A stretch of 10,031 bases of DNA, taken from assembly GCA_013817655.1 (NCBI GenBank), contig JACDCJ010000056.1, positions 1 to 10,031 of the forward strand. Direction: 5' to 3'. Numbering within the stretch: the first letter of the stretch is position 1; every line of letters starts with the position of its first letter. Shown here piece by piece: positions 1 to 5,373 of this stretch. The position numbers and the translations under genes are program-made. This stretch comes from Actinosomnolentus pattersoniae (SeqCode) (GTDB taxonomy: Bacteria > Actinomycetota > UBA4738). The notes beneath the pieces were generated by a model. It worked only from the letters and a program-made list of their open reading frames with translations. It was not told the DNA's origin and did not search any database.

Positions 1-249
1 CACCTCCACGGGCCCGGCCACCGCCCCGAGGCCGAGCTCGGGATTGCCAGGCGCCCCGATCTTCCTGGGTATCACCACGTCGAGCGGAGCCCCAAGCGCG
101 TCTGCCACGGTGGCACCCACCTCGACGCCGCCTCGCGGGATGGCCAGCACCAGGACGTCCGATCCGGCCAGGTCCGACAGGGCCGAGGCCAGCCTGAGGC
201 CGGCGTCCCGACGATCGGCGAACAACGCATGCCGCCAACCGCCGATCAT
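1..249 (-). CDS. Phosphoribosyltransferase, N-terminal 83 residues (cut by left edge)
   Basis: This is the beginning of a type I phosphoribosyltransferase-fold protein of the stand-alone Rv0571c type. The visible protein starts MIGGWRHALFADRRDAGLRL, then has VLAIPRGGVEVGA at about residues 38-50 and VIPRKIGAPGNPELGLGAVA at about 58-77. The F-x-DRRDAG opening, the PRGG turn and the RKIGAPGNPE stretch are family hallmarks; the PRPP-binding loop would lie beyond the window edge. The ATG at 249-247 was chosen because the conserved FADRRDAG block follows within ten residues and a GAGGAG purine run lies about 12 bases upstream, inside the end of the preceding gene. It is six bases downstream of the 52-residue gene, so the two are probably cotranscribed. 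The substrate is unknown; proteins of this family are often fused or linked to hydrolases, which cannot be checked here. Family assignment is confident, specific function is not. Confidence 0.85.
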   Translation of the reverse strand, partial: MIGGWRHALFADRRDAGLRLASALSDLAGSDVLVLAIPRGGVEVGATVADALGAPLDVVIPRKIGAPGNPELGLGAVAGPVEV

Positions 250-255
250 CCGGGA

Positions 256-414
256 TCAGCGCTCCTCGCCGCGGCGCTCCCGCTCCGCCTGCCGCTCGGC
301 CGCCTTCCGCCGCTTGTCCGGAAGGACGCGCTCGGGCGGGGGCATCGATTTGCGGATCCGCTTGTAGGCCTCCACCGGATCCGGTCGTGCACGTGGGCTT
401 CGGTTCGCGGCCAC
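256..414 (-). CDS. Small basic protein (52 aa) with an RKSMPPP motif, unknown function
   Basis: I do not recognise a named family. The protein has a disordered Arg/Pro-rich start (about residues 1-14), a core YKRIRKSMPPPERVLPDKRR (about 17-36), and a highly charged Lys/Glu/Arg tail (about 35-52) likely to be a helix. The reading frame is open further upstream to an ATG at 501, but that extension is Cys-rich, unlike the rest, and runs across the divergent promoter region. I therefore chose the GTG at 414. A TACTGT -10-like box ends exactly six bases before it, which fits a leaderless mRNA, and there is no Shine-Dalgarno. The gene ends six bases before the phosphoribosyltransferase, and its last codons carry the purine run that would serve that gene. 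The composition suggests a nucleic-acid or ribosome contact, but that is a guess. Confidence 0.6.
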   Translation of the reverse strand: MAANRSPRARPDPVEAYKRIRKSMPPPERVLPDKRRKAAERQAERERRGEER

Positions 415-426
415 CCGGCCACAGTA
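415..426 (-). promoter_or_regulatory. Leaderless-type promoter -10 box for the 52-aa gene
   Basis: On the minus strand TACTGT (426-421) matches the actinobacterial TAnnnT -10 pattern and is followed by six bases and then GTG, so transcription would start at or next to the start codon. No clear -35 element is visible at 17-18 bases. The same arrangement recurs at three other genes in the window. Confidence 0.5.
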
Positions 427-449
427 TGGGACCGGCGACCAATAGCCGC

Positions 450-479
450 TACCATGGCCCACACACTCAGCCAGGGAGG
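450..479 (+). promoter_or_regulatory. -10-like box and Shine-Dalgarno of the Lrp-like gene
   Basis: TACCAT at 450-455 fits TAnnnT, and a start about seven bases later would give a leader of roughly 20 bases. AGGGAGG at 473-479 lies five bases before the GTG at 485, which decides that start over the in-frame GTG at 479, because the latter overlaps the ribosome-binding site itself. This promoter faces away from the TACTGT box at 426-421, making 415-484 a compact divergent promoter. Confidence 0.45.
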
Positions 480-484
480 TGCAG

Positions 485-718
485 GTGGTCAACGCATACA
501 TCTTGATTCAGACGGAGGTCGGGAAGGCCGCCCAGGTGGCAAAGGAGGTCGGGGGGATCAAGGGTGTCGCAACCGCCGAGGACGTGACCGGCCCCTATGA
601 CGTGATCGTCCGCGCAGAGGCCCGGAGCATGGACGAGCTCGGAAAGCTCGTCGTGGCCAAGGTCCAGGCGGTGGACGGAATCACGCGAACCCTCACCTGT
701 CCGGTCGTCCACCTCTAG
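485..718 (+). CDS. Stand-alone Lrp/AsnC ligand-binding (RAM) domain protein
   Basis: This 77-residue protein is a single Lrp/AsnC C-terminal domain with no helix-turn-helix. In known family members this alpha-beta fold (RAM, regulation of amino acid metabolism) forms dimers and higher rings that bind amino acids at the subunit interfaces. The sequence is very typical: NAYILIQTEVGKAAQVA at the start, a central AEDVTGPYDVIVRAEA strand-turn-strand, then a helix MDELGKLVVAKVQAV and the ending GITRTLTCPVVHL. The GDYD-like turn appears here as GPYD. The chosen GTG has AGGGAGG five bases upstream. Lacking a DNA-binding domain, it may act by joining a full-length Lrp protein or by modulating an enzyme. 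Genes for amino-acid enzymes lie nearby, but a regulatory link to them is inference. Its 3' end converges on ddl across a GC-rich hairpin. Confidence 0.9.
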   Translation: MVNAYILIQTEVGKAAQVAKEVGGIKGVATAEDVTGPYDVIVRAEARSMDELGKLVVAKVQAVDGITRTLTCPVVHL

Positions 719-735
719 ACTAGAGCGCCTTGGAA

Positions 736-754
736 GACCGCCGGGCCGGCGGTC
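736..754. terminator. GC-rich palindrome between convergent genes, possible bidirectional terminator
   Basis: GACCGCCGG-G-CCGGCGGTC is a perfect 9-base inverted repeat around one central base. As RNA it would fold as a 7-8 bp stem with a tiny loop on either strand. It sits between the stop of the Lrp-like gene (718) and the stop of ddl (758). No T-tract follows on either strand, so it is at best a non-canonical terminator or a 3'-end stabilising hairpin. Confidence 0.45.
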
Positions 755-757
755 AGG

Positions 758-1867
758 TCAAAGGGCTCCGAGAGCACGACCGCGCTTCCGCTCGTTCCGG
801 TGCCGCTCCAGCGCCAGCCTGACCAGGCGATCGAGCAGCTCCGAGTACGAGATGCCTGCGGCCTCCCACATCTTCGGGAACATGGAGACCTCCGTGAAGC
901 CCGGGATGGTGTTGATCTCGTTCACGATGATGTCGGCCGGCTCCCGGACGAAGAAGTCGACCCGCGCCATGCCGGCCGCATCGATGGCGCGAAAAGCGGC
1001 GACCGCGGTCCGCCGTACATCCTCGGATAGGACGGGGAGAAGGTCGGCCGGCACCTCCAGCCTGGTTCCCTCCTCCAGATATTTCGCGCGATAGTCGTAG
1101 AACTCTCCGGCCGGCACGATCTCCCCTGGGACGGAGGCCACGGGCTCGTCGTTGCCGAGGACCCCGCATTCGATCTCTCGCGCCCCTTCCACCGACTGTT
1201 CGACAACCACCTTGCGACCGTACGAAAAGGCCTCCGCGAGGGCATCCGGTAGCTGGTCGAGTGCCTTGACCTTGCTGATCCCGACGGATGAGCCCAGCGT
1301 CGCCGGCTTCACGAAGACGGGCAGTCCGAGGAAGGCGACCCGGGCGGTGACTGCATCGCCCTCCGAATCCCATTCGTGTTCGAGGACGACTTGATGGGGC
1401 ACGACCCGGAGCCCGGCCGCCGAAAACAGCACCTTCTGCACGGCCTTGTCCATCCCGACCGCGGACGCCAGAACGCCCGCCCCCACGTACGGGATCCCGG
1501 CCACCTCCAACATCCCCTGGATCGACCCGTCCTCGCCGTAGGGCCCGTGCAAGACGGGAAACACCACGTCGATCTCCCGGCGGTTGCCGTCCCTCCCAAC
1601 GAGCGCCGCGTCGCCCGGCTCCCTCGACAGCGCGACGACGTCCCCGTCGTCCCGCTCCACTGCCGGCAAGACCCCGGCCGGCCCACCGGTCGGCAGCGCA
1701 TCCAGCCGATGCCAGCGGCCCTCCTTGTCGATGCCCACGAGCAACACGTCATGTCGTTTCGGATCGAGGGCGCGAAGCACCGACCGCGCCGAGACGACGG
1801 AGATCTCGTGCTCCGCGGAGCGTCCCCCGAAGATGACGGCAACCCGCGGTTTCGGAGTTCCGTCCAT
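758..1867 (-). CDS. ddl: D-alanine--D-alanine ligase
   Basis: This cytoplasmic ATP-grasp enzyme joins two D-alanines to make the dipeptide end of the peptidoglycan precursor. The 369-residue length is normal. The N-terminal domain has VAVIFGGRSAEHEISVVSA (9-27) with the catalytic-type Glu/Ser region, then VVFPVLHGPYGEDGSIQGML (101-120). The ATP-grasp part has VFVKPATLGSSVGISKV (184-200), the omega-loop YDYRAKY (247-253), whose tyrosine is typical of D-Ala-D-Ala rather than D-Ala-D-Lac ligases, and the metal/substrate segment VNEINTIPGFTEVSMFPK (about 315-332). I chose the ATG at 1867, with GAGG six bases upstream and only eight residues before the first strand; an in-frame ATG at 1879 would add four residues but leaves GGAGGAG too close. 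It begins 22 bases after the PLP-enzyme stop, so the two are probably one transcript. A short basic C-terminal tail is unremarkable. Confidence 0.96.
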   Translation of the reverse strand: MDGTPKPRVAVIFGGRSAEHEISVVSARSVLRALDPKRHDVLLVGIDKEGRWHRLDALPTGGPAGVLPAVERDDGDVVALSREPGDAALVGRDGNRREIDVVFPVLHGPYGEDGSIQGMLEVAGIPYVGAGVLASAVGMDKAVQKVLFSAAGLRVVPHQVVLEHEWDSEGDAVTARVAFLGLPVFVKPATLGSSVGISKVKALDQLPDALAEAFSYGRKVVVEQSVEGAREIECGVLGNDEPVASVPGEIVPAGEFYDYRAKYLEEGTRLEVPADLLPVLSEDVRRTAVAAFRAIDAAGMARVDFFVREPADIIVNEINTIPGFTEVSMFPKMWEAAGISYSELLDRLVRLALERHRNERKRGRALGAL

Positions 1868-1889
1868 TCCCAACCTCATCTCCTCCGGC

Positions 1890-3128
1890 TCATGCCTTCT
1901 CGAGAGCCTGGATGAAGTCGGGAACGAGGTCGTCAGCGTCCTCGCCGCCGACCGCCACTCGGAGCAGGCCGTCAACGATGCCGGCGGCCGAACGCTCCTC
2001 TGGTGGCAGCTGCCGGTGACTGGTCGTTGCCGGATGGCAGACCTGCGTGTGGAGGCCACCGAACGACGAGCCGACACGCGCCACGCGCAGGGCCTCACAC
2101 GCTCTTGCCGCCGCCGCGAAGCCTTCGTCGAGCTCGAGAGAGAGCATCGCCCCGTACCCCCGGCCACCGAAGAGCCGGGAGGCGCGGCCATGGTCCCCGT
2201 GGCCTGGAAGGCCGCAGTAGCCGACCGTCTTCACGGCCGGGGAGGAAGAGAGAGCCTGGGCCAGGATGAGCGCGGTTTCACACTGGCGCGCCATCCGCAT
2301 CGAGAGCGTCTGGACCCCTCGAAGTGTGAGCCATGCCTCGAAGGATCCCGCCGTGGCGCCCTGATCCACCGCGAGGCGGCGGATCCCTTCGATTCGGCCG
2401 CGATCTCCGGCGACCACCCCGCCGATGACGTCGGAGTGACCACCGATGTACTTCGAGGTCGAATGCAATACCAGCGTGACACCGGGAAGCTCGAGGGGCC
2501 GAAGAAGGTACGGTGTGGCGACGGTGTTGTCCACGACCAGCGCGACGCCCCGATCGACGCAGACGGAGGCGATCCCCCGTAGGTCGGCGACCCGGAACGT
2601 CGGATTCGCGAGGGTCTCGATCAGCACGACCCGCGTCGAAGGACGGATGGCGGCGGAGACGGCGGCCGACTCCGCGTCGGCGAACGTCACCTCGATCCCG
2701 TACCTGGGAAAGACGGTGGTGAAGAGCGAATAGCTGCCTCCGTACAGCGTCCGCTGGGCCACCAGGTGGTCTCCCGCGGCGAGGAGGGAGGTGAGGGAGG
2801 TGTGGACGGCCGCCATGCCACTCGCGAAGGACCAGGCCGACTCCGCCTCCTCGAGCGACGCCAGAACGTTGTGGAGGGCGACGTGCGTGGGGTTCCCGTA
2901 GCGCCCGTAGACGTAGCCGGCCCGGCGCCCGCTGATGACGTCCGCGTAGTGGTCGAGCCCTTCGTAGAGGTAGTCGGACGTCAACCAGATCGGAGGCGAA
3001 ACGGGCTGTTCGGCGATCTGCCCCGCATGATCGGCCTCATGGATCGCCCGTGTGGCGAAACCCGGCCGTGCTCCCCGGCCGCGCAGAGGCGGTTCTTGAT
3101 CCCCTGCAGCCGGGGTCCGGTCTTCCAT
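1890..3128 (-). CDS. Cys/Met metabolism PLP-dependent enzyme (CGS/CGL/OAH-sulfhydrylase family)
   Basis: This is a 412-residue fold-type I PLP enzyme of the transsulfuration family. Visible features are YVYGRYGNPT (72-81), whose Tyr/Arg contact PLP of the partner subunit; ASGMAA (102-107); LYGGS (128-132), whose Tyr stacks on the ring; VVDNTVATP (198-206) with Asp200 for the pyridine nitrogen; HSTSKYIGGHSDV (222-234) with Lys226 as the Schiff-base lysine; and the late loop SFGGLHTQVCHPATTSH (355-371). In cystathionine gamma-synthases and gamma-lyases the position of His360 is normally Glu, so simple cystathionine chemistry is uncertain; homocysteine/homoserine-ester sulfhydrylation, methionine gamma-lyase or another elimination is possible. 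The N-terminal 20 residues are a polar extension. The ATG at 3128 has no Shine-Dalgarno but a TACGCT box seven bases upstream, so it is probably leaderless. ddl follows 22 bases downstream. Family certain, reaction not. Confidence 0.92.
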   Translation of the reverse strand: MEDRTPAAGDQEPPLRGRGARPGFATRAIHEADHAGQIAEQPVSPPIWLTSDYLYEGLDHYADVISGRRAGYVYGRYGNPTHVALHNVLASLEEAESAWSFASGMAAVHTSLTSLLAAGDHLVAQRTLYGGSYSLFTTVFPRYGIEVTFADAESAAVSAAIRPSTRVVLIETLANPTFRVADLRGIASVCVDRGVALVVDNTVATPYLLRPLELPGVTLVLHSTSKYIGGHSDVIGGVVAGDRGRIEGIRRLAVDQGATAGSFEAWLTLRGVQTLSMRMARQCETALILAQALSSSPAVKTVGYCGLPGHGDHGRASRLFGGRGYGAMLSLELDEGFAAAARACEALRVARVGSSFGGLHTQVCHPATTSHRQLPPEERSAAGIVDGLLRVAVGGEDADDLVPDFIQALEKA

Positions 3129-3141
3129 GGGCGGTAGCGTA
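3129..3141 (-). promoter_or_regulatory. Leaderless-type promoter -10 box for the PLP-enzyme/ddl unit
   Basis: TACGCT (3141-3136 on the minus strand) fits TAnnnT and is followed by exactly seven bases, then the ATG at 3128. There is no Shine-Dalgarno, so a transcript starting on or next to the ATG is the simplest reading. No convincing -35 is seen. Confidence 0.5.
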
Positions 3142-3179
3142 TCGCGCCGCCACCAACGGGCCGGAGCTGCCGAGCGCGG

Positions 3180-3425
3180 TCAGGTGACCGCTCTGCTCGG
3201 TCCGTTGCCTTTCTCGTCCGGCCCCCGACCGATGATCGTCGGAAGAAGCCCCGTGGAGGGGTGCCTGACCACGTGAGGATGCCGCCTCATTCCTTCCTCT
3301 CCCCGAAGCTCCCGCAGCCACCGCTCCTCTCGCTCGTCTCTGAGAGCGCCTGAACGCAGGACCGCGAGGACGAGAGCAAGCGCGGCGAGCCACACCAGGG
3401 CGCAAACCACCAGCAGGGTCTCCAC
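3180..3425 (-). CDS. Small single-span membrane protein (81 aa), unknown
   Basis: I do not recognise this protein. It starts with a hydrophobic segment (about residues 4-25, LLVVCALVWLAALALVLAVL), followed by a strongly charged, probably helical stretch (about 29-47, with DEREERW and RELRGEEG) and a polar C-terminal half. This suggests a one-span protein with most of its mass in the cytoplasm, although orientation is inferred. The GTG start at 3425 was chosen because AAAGGAG lies 11 bases upstream and the membrane segment begins at once; the frame stays open further upstream but that part crosses the divergent promoter. A TACGGT -10-like box (3470-3465) and a 7-bp inverted repeat lie in front. 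It ends 51 bases before the PLP-enzyme start, which appears to have its own promoter. It could be a small accessory or toxin-like peptide, but nothing identifies a function. Confidence 0.6.
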   Translation of the reverse strand: METLLVVCALVWLAALALVLAVLRSGALRDEREERWLRELRGEEGMRRHPHVVRHPSTGLLPTIIGRGPDEKGNGPSRAVT

Positions 3426-3447
3426 GACGTCGCAGGCTCCTTTCAGA

Positions 3448-3464
3448 CCCGTTCCGTGAACGGG
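3448..3464. promoter_or_regulatory. Inverted repeat CCCGTTC-CGT-GAACGGG in the divergent promoter region
   Basis: A perfect 7-bp inverted repeat with a 3-base centre (8 of 10 positions match if the arms are extended) lies 23-39 bases upstream of the small membrane gene. It sits just downstream of a TACGGT -10-like box (3470-3465), so it would cover the expected transcription start. It could be a repressor operator or a leader hairpin. No matching copy was noticed elsewhere in the window. Confidence 0.4.
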
Positions 3465-3519
3465 ACCGTATGAGGAGCGCACCCGTGCGGGAATCCGTAG
3501 AAACACCGAACTTTGCGCG

Positions 3520-3556
3520 TTGCCCGGCCCCACCCGAGCACCGTAGGCTGTCGCCC
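3520..3556 (+). promoter_or_regulatory. Leaderless-type promoter for the membrane protein-tdh-kbl unit
   Basis: TTGCCC (3520-3525) matches four of six bases of a -35 and is 18 bases from TAGGCT (3544-3549), a TAnnnT -10. Seven bases later comes the ATG at 3557. This is the most complete of the leaderless-type promoters here, with both elements visible, and no Shine-Dalgarno precedes the ATG. Confidence 0.55.
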
Positions 3557-4243
3557 ATGCGCGAAGACTCAGGAACACCACCGGCCGGAACTCCCCCGCC
3601 CCCGGCGCCACCACCACCCGCAGCGGCGGTTCCGCCCCCTCCGGGCTACTCCCCGCCTCCGCCCTCGGGTGAGCCACGCCCCCGGCGATCGATCCCCCTC
3701 GTCATCGGCATCGTCGCGGCGGTCCTCGTGATCGCCGTGGTGGTCGGCCTCCTAGTGTTTGGCGGCGGAGAGGAGACGAAGACCTTCAGCGCGCAGGGCA
3801 TCTCGTTCGACTACCCGGGCGACTGGGGCGACATCACGGGTCAGCAGTTCAGCTCACAGACGGGGACGGAGGTGTTCGGCAAGAACTTCGGGGTCGACGG
3901 ATCCAACGCCGCCATCTTCTCGATATACGAGATCAACGTTCCCATCGACGCCAGCAACATCGAGCAGTACCGGGGAGAGATCGACTCAACCGTCGCGGGG
4001 CTCGCCAACGAGTCCGGCGGAGGAGTCCTCCGGGGTTCCGTTCCGATCACGATGGGCTCGCTGCCCGGATACCGGTACGAGGTCGAGGGGATGACGCCGG
4101 ACGGGACGGAAGTGCAGAGCCGCCTCGTGCTCGTGTTCGACGGCACCACCCAGTACTTCTTGAACTGTCAGCACACCGACGAGCACGCCGAGGAGATCGA
4201 GGTCGGCTGCGACCAGATCGTGGAGTCCTTCGCGGTCAGGTGA
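3557..4243 (+). CDS. Proline-rich, membrane-anchored protein with PsbP/DcrB-like outer domain
   Basis: This 228-residue protein has three parts. Residues 7-42 are a proline-rich, disordered cytoplasmic head with PPPP runs. Residues 45-69 are one transmembrane helix (SIPLVIGIVAAVLVIAVVVG and on), preceded by RPRR, which predicts an inside N-terminus. Residues 75-228 are an outer domain opening with FSAQGISFDYPGDW, the strand-then-DW signature common in PsbP/DcrB/DUF1795-like small domains of actinobacterial surface proteins. Cys204 and Cys218 could form a disulfide outside the cell. The ATG at 3557 lies seven bases after a -10 box; the in-frame GTG further upstream would put the promoter inside the gene. 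Its stop (4241-4243) overlaps a possible GTG start of tdh, so the genes are very probably cotranscribed, though no link to threonine breakdown can be read from the protein itself. Confidence 0.85.
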   Translation: MREDSGTPPAGTPPPPAPPPPAAAVPPPPGYSPPPPSGEPRPRRSIPLVIGIVAAVLVIAVVVGLLVFGGGEETKTFSAQGISFDYPGDWGDITGQQFSSQTGTEVFGKNFGVDGSNAAIFSIYEINVPIDASNIEQYRGEIDSTVAGLANESGGGVLRGSVPITMGSLPGYRYEVEGMTPDGTEVQSRLVLVFDGTTQYFLNCQHTDEHAEEIEVGCDQIVESFAVR

Positions 4244-4272
4244 GGAATCCACCGGGCGACCCACCGGAAACG

Positions 4273-5373
4273 ATGCGGGCGCTGCAAAAGACCGGGCGGG
4301 GACCCGGAGCGCAGCTTGTCGAGGTTCCGGTTCCCCGGCCGGGCCCCCGCGACGCCGTGGTGCGGGTGCAGGCCGCCTCGATCTGCGGCACGGACGCGCA
4401 CATCTACTACTGGAATGTCTGGGCGGCCGGGCGCATCAAGAACCTGCCCCTCACGTTCGGGCACGAGGTCGCCGGCGACGTGGTCTCCGTGGGATCCGAG
4501 GTCCACCATCTGTCGCCCGGCACCTTCGTCTCCGTGGAAGGGCATCTGTTCTGCGGGTACTGCGCGATGTGCCGCACCGGGAGGGCGCACATCTGCGAGC
4601 GCATGCAGATCCTCGGGGTCGACGTGGATGGCGCCTTCGCGGAATACGTCCGGTTTCCCGCTCGCAATGCCTGGGAGGTTGACCCCCGGATCTCCGCCGA
4701 CGTCGCCTCGATCCACGACCCGTTCGGCAACGCCGTCCACACCGCCTTCGGCCCGGGGGACGGCACCGAGGTAGCCACGAGCGACGTCGTCGTGCTCGGC
4801 TGCGGCCCCATCGGGCTCTTCGCGGTCGGGATCGCCCGAGCGATGGGGGCGGCCCAGGTCATCGCCGTGGAGCCGAACGAGTTCCGCCTCGGCCTCGCGA
4901 AACGGATGGGCGCCGACGTGATGATCGATCCATCGGCCGAAGACCCGGTCGAAGCGGTGCGATCCGCGACCGGTGGCTCCGGCGCCGCGGTGGTGCTCGA
5001 GATGTCGGGGGTCCCGGCCGTCATCGACCAGGGCACACGAATGCTCGCCCATGGCGGCCGGATGTCCCTGCTAGGCCTGCCGTCCGGCCCCGTGTCCCTC
5101 GACCTCGCCGACCAGGTCATATTCAAGGAGGCACGCCTCTACGGGGTGACCGGCCGGGAGCTGTTCCGCACCTGGCGTCAGACGAGTACGCTGCTCGGCG
5201 CGGGCATGGTCGACGCCACTCCCGTGATAACTCATCGGTTCCCGCTCGGGCGATTCGAGGAAGCGTTCGAGGTCGTGCGCTCGGGGCAATCGGGAAAGGT
5301 CATCCTCCTTCCGGACGACGATCGGGACGGTCGGAACCGTGCGGCGCCGGAAGGCGAGGAGAGGAGCCACTGA
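4273..5373 (+). CDS. tdh: L-threonine 3-dehydrogenase
   Basis: This zinc medium-chain dehydrogenase oxidises L-threonine to 2-amino-3-ketobutyrate with NAD. Counting from the ATG at 4273, the catalytic zinc and proton-relay residues are Cys38-Gly-Thr40-Asp-Ala-His43 and Gly63-His64-Glu65. The structural zinc has four cysteines (94, 97, 100, 108) in CGYCAMCRTGRAHIC. The segment HDPFGNAVHTAFG (148-160) is specific to threonine dehydrogenases. The Rossmann loop is LGCGPIGLF (185-193), and Glu200 at the end of the next strand favours NAD. The start at 4273 gives MRALQKTG, as in relatives; a GTG at 4240 overlapping the previous stop (GTGA) would add 11 Pro-rich residues and cannot be excluded. The C-terminus runs about 22 residues past the usual end, ending EGEERSH, and this stretch holds the ribosome-binding site of kbl. 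Function is confirmed by the overlap with kbl. Confidence 0.94.
   Translation: MRALQKTGRGPGAQLVEVPVPRPGPRDAVVRVQAASICGTDAHIYYWNVWAAGRIKNLPLTFGHEVAGDVVSVGSEVHHLSPGTFVSVEGHLFCGYCAMCRTGRAHICERMQILGVDVDGAFAEYVRFPARNAWEVDPRISADVASIHDPFGNAVHTAFGPGDGTEVATSDVVVLGCGPIGLFAVGIARAMGAAQVIAVEPNEFRLGLAKRMGADVMIDPSAEDPVEAVRSATGGSGAAVVLEMSGVPAVIDQGTRMLAHGGRMSLLGLPSGPVSLDLADQVIFKEARLYGVTGRELFRTWRQTSTLLGAGMVDATPVITHRFPLGRFEEAFEVVRSGQSGKVILLPDDDRDGRNRAAPEGEERSH
5361..5366 (+). promoter_or_regulatory. Ribosome-binding site of kbl inside tdh
   Basis: GAGGAG lies six bases before the kbl ATG at 5373, within the last codons of tdh. The TGATG stop/start overlap indicates translational coupling of the two enzymes. 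Confidence 0.75.

Noticed and set aside
415..501. N-terminal extension of the 52-residue protein to an ATG at 501
   Set aside because: The added 29 residues are Cys-rich, cross the divergent promoter and the Lrp-like ribosome site, and differ in composition from the rest.
632..652. 8-bp inverted repeat GACGAGCT-5-AGCTCGTC inside the Lrp-like gene
   Set aside because: It encodes the conserved DELGKLV helix using the GC-preferred codons GAG, CTC and GTC; coincidence of codon use is the simpler explanation.
1584..2582. 332-codon open frame on the plus strand opposite ddl and the PLP enzyme
   Set aside because: It spans the boundary of two confident minus-strand genes and has a biased, motif-free translation.
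5320..5340. ACGGT-CGGA-ACCGT small inverted repeat near the end of tdh
   Set aside because: Only 5-bp arms, lies inside coding sequence, and kbl overlaps immediately downstream, so a terminator makes no sense.
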